From the NCBI GenBank assembly GCA_007121695.1, contig SKKC01000355.1, forward strand, positions 1 to 6,116: a stretch of 6,116 nt of DNA, read 5' to 3'. Shown here piece by piece: positions 1-6,103 of the stretch. The notes beneath the pieces are model-generated. The model was given only the letters and a program-made list of their open reading frames with translations. It had not been told where the DNA came from and made no database searches. The position numbers were made by a program, and so were the translations under genes. Every line of letters begins with the position of its first letter. Position 1 is the first letter of the stretch. Source of the stretch: Spirochaetales bacterium. Its GTDB lineage: Bacteria; Spirochaetota; Spirochaetia; DSM-27196; SKKC01.

Positions 1-1412
1 GACACGTGCGTCGGCGTATAGGGAAACGTATACCGTTCCGCCTGCGGTACCCACCGTGCGGCTTCCGACAGAAAGGTCCCGACGTTGCCGGTCACCAGGA
101 CCCGGCCAAGCTCGTCGGGTGACAGTGGGATCCTGTTCTGACGGACTATCGCCGTACCGCGAGCCGCCTGCTCGGCGAAAAAGGCTGTATGCTCGGCCGA
201 CGGCAGGTAGCGCTGTATGGCTTCAAGGTCCGGCACGAAGGGAACCCGGGAGGCGGTGCCGAGATACCGGACTTTTGTCTCGAGTATTCGGGTAATGGAC
301 TCATTGGTTGTTCGTCGAAACGCCGGGTCCGTTTCGTATCGATCGACGAGTGTCTGCCAGATAGGGCCTTCGGGGTCAGGTGTGCGGGAGAGCATGACCA
401 TGTCGTTTCCGGCGGCAATAGCCTCCACAACCATCTCGGCGAAACTCCATCCCTGAAGCTCCGCGTAGTTGATCGCGCCGAGCATGTACAGATCGTCGGT
501 AATCGCGATTCCCGAAAACCCGAGTTCGTCGCGGAGTATGTCGCGCATGAAAAAAGAAGAGAATGACGCGGGCGTATCAGCACCGGTAATGTTCGGAAAG
601 GCAATGTGAGCGCTGAGAATGGCTGGTATCCCTTCGTTCGCCATAATGCGGAAGGGCAGAAGATCGGTTTCACGAAGCTCGTCGATGGTCTCGTCCAGCC
701 GGGGCAGCACAAGGTGGCTGTCACCGACCGCATTGCCGTGTCCGGGAAAGTGCTTTGCGGTCGGAATTACGCCAGCCGCATCCGAACCGCGGGCAAACGC
801 CATGCCGAGGACTGCGGTCTGCACCGGATCATCGCTGAAGGCGCGCGATCCGATAACTGCCGCGTCTATGTTTCGATAGACGTCGACCGTCGGAGCAAAG
901 TTCATGTTCATGCCCAGAAGGCGAAGTTCCTCCGAAATGCGCCGTGCGGACTCAAAACTGTCGGCCGGTGAGCCTCCGGCTCCAAGCGCCATGTTTCCGG
1001 GGGTCTGACTCGTACGATCGCGCACATGGCGAACCCATCCGCCTTCCTGATCTGTCGCCGTGAACAAAGGGATACGAGGTCCGAGTTCCAGCGAAATTTC
1101 CTGCATGCGGCCGAGCGAGCGCGCGAGGTCGAAGGCGTTGTTCGTGTTCCACCCGAACACCTTCACCCCGCCCATGCCCCTCGTTTCGAGCCATGCCAGC
1201 AGCGGTGGACTCGGTGCCACGCCATCCCACCCGACGAGAAAGAGTTGCGCGAGGCGCTCTTCGGTGGTCATATCGTCGAACAGCGCCCGCGCCTGGGCCG
1301 CAGGCGACAACGCACTGTCAGAAAACAGAAATGCCCGGCCCGTATCGCCACGAGCTGGCAGACTGCTGCAGAGCAACAGGACGAGACATGCGCCATGGAC
1401 GAGTCTACGCAT
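1..1412 (-). CDS. Exported glycoside hydrolase family 3, beta-N-acetylhexosaminidase (NagZ-type), 3' end missing
   Basis: Exo-acting beta-N-acetylhexosaminidase of family GH3, expected to remove terminal N-acetylglucosamine from peptidoglycan or chitin fragments. The visible 470 codons begin with a signal peptide: Arg-Arg at 2-3, a hydrophobic stretch at about 8-18 and a likely type I cleavage after ARG at 22, so it acts outside the cytoplasm. The TIM barrel follows, with DQEGG at 121-125, KHFPGHG at 220-226, the family's Asp-Ser-His general acid/base motif at 231-233 and TDDLYM at 305-310, where D306 aligns with the NagZ nucleophile. The barrel appears to end near residue 385. The rest resembles the start of a GH3 C-terminal alpha/beta domain and leaves the window, so its length is unknown. 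The ATG start sits inside the end of the upstream flavoprotein gene (8-base overlap) with only a weak AGG about 10 bases upstream, which suggests coupled translation. Family assignment is firm; the natural substrate is inferred. Confidence 0.92.
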   Translation of the reverse strand, partial: MRRLVHGACLVLLLCSSLPARGDTGRAFLFSDSALSPAAQARALFDDMTTEERLAQLFLVGWDGVAPSPPLLAWLETRGMGGVKVFGWNTNNAFDLARSLGRMQEISLELGPRIPLFTATDQEGGWVRHVRDRTSQTPGNMALGAGGSPADSFESARRISEELRLLGMNMNFAPTVDVYRNIDAAVIGSRAFSDDPVQTAVLGMAFARGSDAAGVIPTAKHFPGHGNAVGDSHLVLPRLDETIDELRETDLLPFRIMANEGIPAILSAHIAFPNITGADTPASFSSFFMRDILRDELGFSGIAITDDLYMLGAINYAELQGWSFAEMVVEAIAAGNDMVMLSRTPDPEGPIWQTLVDRYETDPAFRRTTNESITRILETKVRYLGTASRVPFVPDLEAIQRYLPSAEHTAFFAEQAARGTAIVRQNRIPLSPDELGRVLVTGNVGTFLSEAARWVPQAERYTFPYTPTHV

Positions 1413-2340
1413 CGGCCGTGTACCTGTCGTACAGATCCCGGACGGCAATGGCACCGTCGGCTGCTCCCACGACAAACTGGGGCACGGGATTCGATCTCGC
1501 GGAGCCGATCGCGTATATCCGCTCGATCGACGTTCTCATACGGGCATCGGTTATCAGTCGTCCGTCGGTGTCGGATTCGCACGTATCTGCGATACCCGCA
1601 GAGATTCCCTGCCGGCCGACGAACACGAAGGCCGCCGCTGCCGCAATAGTATGTTCTTCGCTCCCGGAGCGAATATGAACACTCTCCATGGTCTGAAACC
1701 CCATGGAGTTCTCGACGCCGGAAAAGCTCCTGACTTCGGTATTGAAGTGCAGGCGAATGTTCTGCCTGCTTTGTACTTCCTCGCGCAGCGCAGGCATGGC
1801 TGTCAGATCGCGCGAGCGACACAGCACGTGTACCGTCTGGCATATATCCGACAGAAACAGTGCTTCGTCGCAGGCGCTGTCACCCCCACCGATAACGCAG
1901 ACGTCCCGGCCGCGGAACAACGGGCCGTCGCATGTGGCACAATAACTTACCCCCCGACCACGCAGCGCTTCCTCACCGGGAATACCGGCGGTCCGACGGG
2001 CGTCTCCGACAGCGACAATGCAGGCATCTGCATGAAGGGTCTCCTGCTCGCATACGATGCGAACCCGTGTGTCCGGTTCGCCGGGGTCCGAATGAACATG
2101 CGTGACCCGGTCACTCATGAAAACGACACCCATATCGCGTACCTGCGTTTCGAGTCGTTCGGCAACCTCCGACGCTGGTGCGTCAACCGGCAGTCCGGGT
2201 ACGAAACGCGCGTGCCTGGTGTCGAGGCATCGACCGCCAGGAGCGAGTTCTTCGATTATCGTCGCGTCGAATCCATACAGGCGCGCGTACAAAGCTGCTG
2301 AAAGACCGGCAAACCCTCCGCCGGCGATAACCACGTGCAT
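1405..2340 (-). CDS. Thioredoxin-reductase-like FAD/NAD(P) pyridine nucleotide-disulphide oxidoreductase
   Basis: A 311-residue cytoplasmic flavoprotein with the layout and length of low-molecular-weight thioredoxin reductase (TrxB, about 315 aa). In order it shows an FAD Rossmann motif GGGFAG at 7-12, an ATG-like VAVGD segment at 109-113, the redox-active CATC at 134-137 followed by Asp-Gly, and a second Rossmann motif GGGDSA at 151-156 for the nicotinamide cofactor. The expected reaction is NAD(P)H-dependent reduction of a disulphide partner through FAD. Several TrxB landmarks are altered: GGQ is GGR (35-37), the HRRxxxR 2'-phosphate motif is CRSRDLT (174-180), and the C-terminal Gly-Asp that contacts FAD is Gly-Ser (279-280). 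It may therefore be a divergent paralogue with a different partner or NADH preference. The ATG at 2338-2340 was chosen because the Rossmann motif starts at once; an in-frame TTG at 2368-2370 would add ten residues. It contains no lysine. It heads a two-gene unit with the GH3 gene. Confidence 0.87.
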   Translation of the reverse strand: MHVVIAGGGFAGLSAALYARLYGFDATIIEELAPGGRCLDTRHARFVPGLPVDAPASEVAERLETQVRDMGVVFMSDRVTHVHSDPGEPDTRVRIVCEQETLHADACIVAVGDARRTAGIPGEEALRGRGVSYCATCDGPLFRGRDVCVIGGGDSACDEALFLSDICQTVHVLCRSRDLTAMPALREEVQSRQNIRLHFNTEVRSFSGVENSMGFQTMESVHIRSGSEEHTIAAAAAFVFVGRQGISAGIADTCESDTDGRLITDARMRTSIERIYAIGSARSNPVPQFVVGAADGAIAVRDLYDRYTADA

Positions 2341-2347
2341 GTCATGG

Positions 2348-2377
2348 ATTCTGCAGATGAGACCGTACAAGAGTCAA
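2348..2377 (-). promoter_or_regulatory. Possible sigma-70-like promoter for the flavoprotein/GH3 unit
   Basis: On the minus strand TTGACT (2372-2377) is followed after 18 bases by CAGAAT (2348-2353), a 4 of 6 match to TATAAT. If used, transcription would begin at or within a base or two of the ATG at 2340, giving an almost leaderless message. That agrees with the lack of a recognisable Shine-Dalgarno sequence before this ATG. The match is modest, and the upstream TTGACT copy (2390-2395) is an alternative -35 but lacks a good -10 partner. Confidence 0.2.
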
Positions 2378-2391
2378 CATCCATCGTGAAG

Positions 2392-2418
2392 TCAAGTAAC
2401 AGGTTCTGTGGCCGATAA
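2392..2418 (+). promoter_or_regulatory. Sigma-28 (FliA) flagellar promoter for flgN-flgK-flgL
   Basis: The -10 box GCCGATAA at 2411-2418 is a perfect match to the sigma-28 consensus. Exactly 11 bases upstream, the consensus spacing, is TCAAGTAA at 2392-2399, which agrees with TAAAGTTT at 5 of 8 positions, including five of the first six. Transcription would start near 2425, leaving a leader of about 20-25 bases that contains the flgN ribosome binding site. The position just ahead of hook-filament junction genes fits late-class flagellar control. The match is seen directly; activity is inferred. Confidence 0.88.
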
Positions 2419-2432
2419 TCGTAACGAGATAG

Positions 2433-2436
2433 GGAG
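2433..2436 (+). promoter_or_regulatory. Ribosome binding site of flgN
   Basis: GGAG within AGGGAGAG lies 11 bases before the ATG at 2448, a slightly long but workable distance. It is the only Shine-Dalgarno-like sequence between the predicted sigma-28 start point and flgN, and it supports this ATG as the start. Confidence 0.65.
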
Positions 2437-2447
2437 AGAACCGTCGA

Positions 2448-2948
2448 ATGAACGTGAAAACAGTGGCAATTGAAGTGTGTGACGTGATCCGGGCCCAGAT
2501 CATGACCCTCGAAACAATAGCTGCCGAGCATAGCAGGCTTCAGGAAGCCGTGCTCAATCGGGACTGGGAAAGCCTCGAGGAGCAGATCAGACACCTGCAG
2601 CAGCGGGCAGTCGAAGCGGCGACGCTCGAGGATCAGCGAAAAAGTTCCTACAGTCGACTGCGGCAGATGCTCGGGCTCGGTCCCGAGGAGAGTTTTTTTG
2701 AGCTTCTGTGTCGTCTCGAGGACGAGGAACGTACCGAACTCGCATCTCTGTACCGTGGACTGAAAATCGCGGTGATGCGCGTCGCAAGCGCGAACGGCGG
2801 GCTCGAAGCCTATGTTCAATCATCGACCGAAACCATAGACGCGGTCCTGAAAGAGCTGTTCCCCGAACGCAAGGGAACGATTTACGGGCGCAGCGGGCGG
2901 GTGCAGCGCCACGACGACCGCGCGTTCGTCGTGAACCAGAGTCTGTAG
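2448..2948 (+). CDS. flgN: Flagellar export chaperone FlgN
   Basis: Cytoplasmic secretion chaperone expected to bind the C-terminal helices of FlgK and FlgL, keep them from assembling early and deliver them to the flagellar export gate. The 166-residue protein is almost wholly helical with a charged, coiled-coil-like first half (about 20-70). Its C-terminal third carries a family-like pattern of N-G-G at 116-118 ending in YGRSG at 146-150, matching the Tyr-Gly...Gly signature near the end of FlgN-family proteins. Sequence similarity across this family is low, so the call rests on length, helical character, the YGxxG ending and the position directly before flgK. It is the first gene after the sigma-28 promoter and ends 12 bases before flgK. 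Codons 72-84 contain a GC-rich inverted repeat followed by seven T residues. Confidence 0.9.
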   Translation: MNVKTVAIEVCDVIRAQIMTLETIAAEHSRLQEAVLNRDWESLEEQIRHLQQRAVEAATLEDQRKSSYSRLRQMLGLGPEESFFELLCRLEDEERTELASLYRGLKIAVMRVASANGGLEAYVQSSTETIDAVLKELFPERKGTIYGRSGRVQRHDDRAFVVNQSL

Positions 2949-2950
2949 GC

Positions 2951-2956
2951 GGGAGG
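2951..2956 (+). promoter_or_regulatory. Ribosome binding site of flgK
   Basis: GGGAGG lies in the 12-base gap between the flgN stop and the flgK ATG at 2961. It is a strong Shine-Dalgarno match, though only four bases from the start codon, closer than usual. It fixes this ATG, which also gives the conserved FlgK N-terminus. Confidence 0.75.
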
Positions 2957-2960
2957 CTGT

Positions 2961-4835
2961 ATGCAGTCCACTTTTTCGGGCATAGAGATCGGAAAACGGG
3001 GTCTTCTGGCGCACAATCGGGCGCTGACGACGACCGGTCATAACCTCACGAACGCGAATACCGAAGGGTACAGTCGCCAGCGCGTCGTCATGGAGAGCTT
3101 TCATCCCCTTTCGAGACCCGGACTCACGCGGGCGGAACGCCCGGGACAGCTGGGCCAGGGCGTGGAAGTCGCGCGAATCGAACGTGTCCGGGACCTGATT
3201 CTCGAAGGACGAATCGTTTCGCAGGCGGGTGGCGAGACCTATTGGGCCGCGCGCGATAATTACATGCTGCAGATAGAGCAGGTGTACAATGAACCTACCG
3301 ACTCGTCCATGAGAACCCTTCTGGACCGTTTCTGGGACGGCTGGCAGGAGTTGTCGATGCACCCGGACCAGATCGCGCCTCGCGAGGCTGTGCTCGAACG
3401 CGGACGGGCTCTTCTCGACGGTGTAGCGAGCCGGTTTCAGCAGCTCGATCGCATTGGCAGCATGCTCGAAGACGAGGTCGTGACCGGTGTTAACCGCATT
3501 AACAATCTTACGGCAGACATAGCCGCGCTGAACCGGGAAATTAACAGGGTCGAGGCGGCAGGCGATAATCCGAACGACCTGTACGACAGGCGCGACCTGC
3601 TTGTTGAACGGCTCGGTGGAATTATCGACATAGCGGTCGACAGACGTGACCCAACCGAGTTCCGGATCACCACCGCAGGGTACCACCTCGTACAGGGCGA
3701 CATAGCCATTCGCATGGCAACCGAAGCGGATCGCAACAACCAGGGCTATTCACGAGTCGTATGGGAACACTCGGGTGAAGAGATAGGCTTCCGCAGCGGA
3801 AGTCTTGCGGCACACATCGAGTTGCGCGACGTGGATATCCGGAACGAGATACAGAACCTCGATACCTTCGCCATGAACTTCGCGGACGCGGTCAACGAGA
3901 TACACCGGAACGCGTTTGGACTCAACGGGCGGACCGGGCAGGATTTCTTCGTGGAACGCCCGATTATCGACAATACGCTCGGGAACTTCGACAGAAACGA
4001 AGACGGAGCGGCCGACTCTACCTATCTGTTCCGCATCCACGGAGCGAACAGGCTGAACCCGGACGATCAGGTGGGTCTGTCGGGAACGATTACCCTCTCG
4101 GGGCCTGCCGGCCCGGTGCAGGTTACGTATGGTCCGGCCGACACGGTACAGGACGTCGTTCGTCGTATAAACAACAGTGGTGCAGAAGTCGTCGCCAGGC
4201 TCGACAGGGACCAGCGTCTTTCGCTGAAGGCAACGACTGCGGCCGATAGTGATAATCCGGACTTCGTGATACGACAGGTCGAAGATTCAGGGCAGTTCCT
4301 TGTCGGTTACTCGGGTCTGCTTCTGTCGAGCGGTCCCGACGGTGCCTTCAGCTGGGACGAACCCAACTCGGTCGTGCAGCTTCGTGAAGACGGCGGTTTC
4401 GCCGTTGCTCCGAGGGCGAACCCGTCGGCGTGGCTTGCGATTAATCCGGCGCTTGCACAGGAACCCGCGAGCATCGCATCCAGCATCTCGCGGGGTGGAC
4501 GCGACGGTGAAGCCGGCGACGGCGGGGCAGCGGAGCAGGTTGCCCTTCTGAGACACGAGGCTCTGATGCTCGGAGGAATCGCGACCTTCGAAGACTACTT
4601 TGCCGATTCGGTCGCAAGCGTCGGTCTGCGCGGAGAGCAGGCGCGCGAGGCACTCCGGACGCACGAGCTGATCATGAAGGATCTGCGTGATCACCGGGAA
4701 GCGATATCCGGTGTAAACCTCGACGAAGAACTGTCGCAGATGATCATGTTTCAGCACGGATACAGCGCGGCAGCACGCTTTATTAACGAAGTAAACACCA
4801 TGCTCGATACGATCATTAATCGCATGGGTGTGTGA
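2961..4835 (+). CDS. flgK: Flagellar hook-associated protein 1, FlgK
   Basis: First of the two junction proteins linking hook to filament. It is exported by the flagellar type III apparatus and, in spirochaetes, would sit in the periplasm. The N-terminal rod/hook helix has the family motif NLTNANTEGYSRQRV at 28-42, and a second FlgK-typical motif, NDLYDRRDLLVERL, is at 205-218. The C-terminal helix at 583-624 carries SGVNLDEE at its start and an FQHGYSAAA segment, as in other FlgK. The middle, about 240-500, is larger than in enterobacterial FlgK (547 aa in E. coli). It contains an acidic DxNxDG loop at 344-349 and a hook-IN-like module at about 375-430. A Gly/Asp-rich linker (513-522) precedes the C-terminal helices. 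There is no cysteine and only three lysines in 624 residues. The stop codon overlaps the flgL ribosome binding site. Confidence 0.97.
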   Translation: MQSTFSGIEIGKRGLLAHNRALTTTGHNLTNANTEGYSRQRVVMESFHPLSRPGLTRAERPGQLGQGVEVARIERVRDLILEGRIVSQAGGETYWAARDNYMLQIEQVYNEPTDSSMRTLLDRFWDGWQELSMHPDQIAPREAVLERGRALLDGVASRFQQLDRIGSMLEDEVVTGVNRINNLTADIAALNREINRVEAAGDNPNDLYDRRDLLVERLGGIIDIAVDRRDPTEFRITTAGYHLVQGDIAIRMATEADRNNQGYSRVVWEHSGEEIGFRSGSLAAHIELRDVDIRNEIQNLDTFAMNFADAVNEIHRNAFGLNGRTGQDFFVERPIIDNTLGNFDRNEDGAADSTYLFRIHGANRLNPDDQVGLSGTITLSGPAGPVQVTYGPADTVQDVVRRINNSGAEVVARLDRDQRLSLKATTAADSDNPDFVIRQVEDSGQFLVGYSGLLLSSGPDGAFSWDEPNSVVQLREDGGFAVAPRANPSAWLAINPALAQEPASIASSISRGGRDGEAGDGGAAEQVALLRHEALMLGGIATFEDYFADSVASVGLRGEQAREALRTHELIMKDLRDHREAISGVNLDEELSQMIMFQHGYSAAARFINEVNTMLDTIINRMGV

Positions 4836-4837
4836 GG
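4834..4837 (+). promoter_or_regulatory. Ribosome binding site of flgL overlapping the flgK stop
   Basis: GAGG overlaps the last two bases of the flgK TGA and lies eight bases before the flgL ATG at 4846. A ribosome ending flgK would cover this site, so coupled translation of the two junction proteins is plausible. Confidence 0.65.
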
Positions 4838-4845
4838 ATAAGTAA

Positions 4846-6090
4846 ATGAACAGAATCAGCACGAGCATGCCGAACGACAACACGCAGTTTCACATGCGGC
4901 GGCAGGAAAGCGATCGGCGCACCCTCATGAATCAGATTTCAAGCCAGCAGCGTATACAGGCTCCTCGTGACGCACCGCTGTCGGCCGCACACGCCACGCG
5001 TTTCGACAGCGTATCGACACGGCTGCAGCGCTACAGTCGCAACATAGAGTACGCGCAGGACAACGCGCGCGTGACCGAGGGACACATGCGCTCGGCAGTC
5101 GACATAATGCAGCGGATTCGCGAACTCGCGGTGCAGGGTGCTCATGGTACCTTTACACCCGACGATACCCGACAGATGGCAGTTGAGGTCGACGAGTTGC
5201 TCGAAGAGCTCGTTGAGATCGCAAACTCCCGCAACGGGACCGGCGCTTCGATCTTCGCCGGTGCGCGGAGCCGGTCGACTGCGTTCCAGGTGCTGCGGGG
5301 GAACGTCGACGGTGCGGATGGACTCCGTATTACGGAGGTTCTGTACAACGGCGACATAACGGCAAATCGCGCCGAAATAGGCGATGGCGCATTCATTGAC
5401 CTGAACATTCCGGGGAACGACGTGTTCTGGGCCGAAAACCAGACGGTCTCGAGCAACGTCGACGTGACCGGTTTTGTCGCGACCGAGGACTCGGTGATGC
5501 ACATCGACGGTGTCGAAGTGCGAATCAACGAGGGAGACTCGGTTTTCGCGGTCATGGACCGCATTAACGCAAGCGGTGCCGCCGTGCGTGCCCGACTCGA
5601 TCCGGTGAACGACGGTCTGGTACTCGAGACGACGACCCCGCACCAGATGTGGTTACAGGACTCGGAAGGCACTGTACTCGAGGATCTCGGAGTTATCGCC
5701 CCTGGTGGCGGTCGCCCACCGGAGAACATCGCGACGGGCGCGTCGGTGTTCGGCGGAAGCCTCTTCGACATGATCATTAACCTCCGGGACGATCTGCTCG
5801 AAGGGCGACAGGTCGATGTAGGTGGACGGTCGCTTGCAGGAATAGACGTGGGGCTGAACAACATGCTCGGCAGGCTCGCACGGCTCGGCGCGCAGGACAG
5901 CCGCCTGTCGGTGACCTACGACCGAATCACCCGGGTCCACGGCGAGATACGGAATCAGCTTTCCCGGGAGGTCGATATCGACATGGCGCAGGCAATTACC
6001 GATCTGCGAATGATGGAGCACTCCTACCAGGCGGCGCTTGGCGCGGCCGGTCGGCTCCTGCCGCAAACATTGCTGGATTTCCTGAGGTAG
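4846..6090 (+). CDS. flgL: Flagellar hook-associated protein 3, FlgL
   Basis: Second junction protein, placed between FlgK and the first flagellin subunits. The N-terminal flagellin-like helical domain spans about 1-145 and includes RIRELAVQGA at 90-99 and the NSRNGTGASIFAGA segment at 127-140 typical of FlgL. The C-terminal helical domain (about 303-414) ends with VDIDMAQAITDL and a closing LLDFLR, close to the standard FlgL ending. At 414 residues it is much longer than E. coli FlgL (317). The extra length is a middle domain with a hook-IN-like module at about 215-265 whose core, RIN-SGA-V-ARLD, is nearly the same as one in FlgK. The protein has no lysine and no cysteine; by hand count it has about 35 Asp, 23 Glu and 40 Arg, so it is strongly acidic. 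It starts 10 bases after flgK and ends 13 bases before the next start. Confidence 0.96.
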   Translation: MNRISTSMPNDNTQFHMRRQESDRRTLMNQISSQQRIQAPRDAPLSAAHATRFDSVSTRLQRYSRNIEYAQDNARVTEGHMRSAVDIMQRIRELAVQGAHGTFTPDDTRQMAVEVDELLEELVEIANSRNGTGASIFAGARSRSTAFQVLRGNVDGADGLRITEVLYNGDITANRAEIGDGAFIDLNIPGNDVFWAENQTVSSNVDVTGFVATEDSVMHIDGVEVRINEGDSVFAVMDRINASGAAVRARLDPVNDGLVLETTTPHQMWLQDSEGTVLEDLGVIAPGGGRPPENIATGASVFGGSLFDMIINLRDDLLEGRQVDVGGRSLAGIDVGLNNMLGRLARLGAQDSRLSVTYDRITRVHGEIRNQLSREVDIDMAQAITDLRMMEHSYQAALGAAGRLLPQTLLDFLR

Positions 6091-6103
6091 GGCGTAATAC
6101 GAC

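Larger units (their letters stand above)
2341..2447. other. Divergent intergenic spacer between flavoprotein gene and flgN
   Basis: This is the only non-coding stretch of any size in the window. It separates the leftward flavoprotein/GH3 unit from the rightward flagellar cluster and must hold promoters for both directions. The rightward sigma-28 promoter lies in its right half. Weaker sigma-70-like boxes for the leftward unit lie in the left half. Two copies of TTGACT occur on the minus strand (2390-2395 and 2372-2377), 18 bases apart. The upstream copy overlaps the sigma-28 -35 box on the other strand. Confidence 0.85.

Noticed and set aside
1360..1412. GH3 protein as a lipoprotein through Cys15
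   Set aside because: The residues before the cysteine are Leu-Leu-Leu, without the small residue needed at -1 for signal peptidase II, while a good type I site follows at residue 22.
1060..2301. A 413-codon open frame on the plus strand, longer than the flavoprotein gene it opposes
   Set aside because: Its translation has no recognisable motif and a composition typical of the reverse strand of a GC-rich gene. The minus strand here has clear FAD, CATC and GH3 motifs.
2341..2370. TTG start at 2368-2370 for the flavoprotein, adding ten residues
   Set aside because: The added residues precede the usual N-terminus of this family, where the first strand of the FAD fold begins at once. No better ribosome binding site supports the TTG, so the ATG at 2340 was preferred, though this is not certain.
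2820..3686. A 288-codon minus-strand open frame opposite flgN and flgK
   Set aside because: It lies antisense to the conserved N-terminal half of FlgK, has no family motif and no ribosome binding site that stands out.
4101..4114. GC-rich inverted repeat GGGCC-TGCC-GGCCC inside flgK
   Set aside because: It is short, in frame within coding sequence, has no T run after it and encodes an ordinary Gly-Pro-Ala-Gly-Pro turn.
4939..5864. Two long minus-strand open frames opposite flgL
   Set aside because: Both are reverse-strand shadows of flgL codon bias. FlgL on the plus strand matches its family from end to end.
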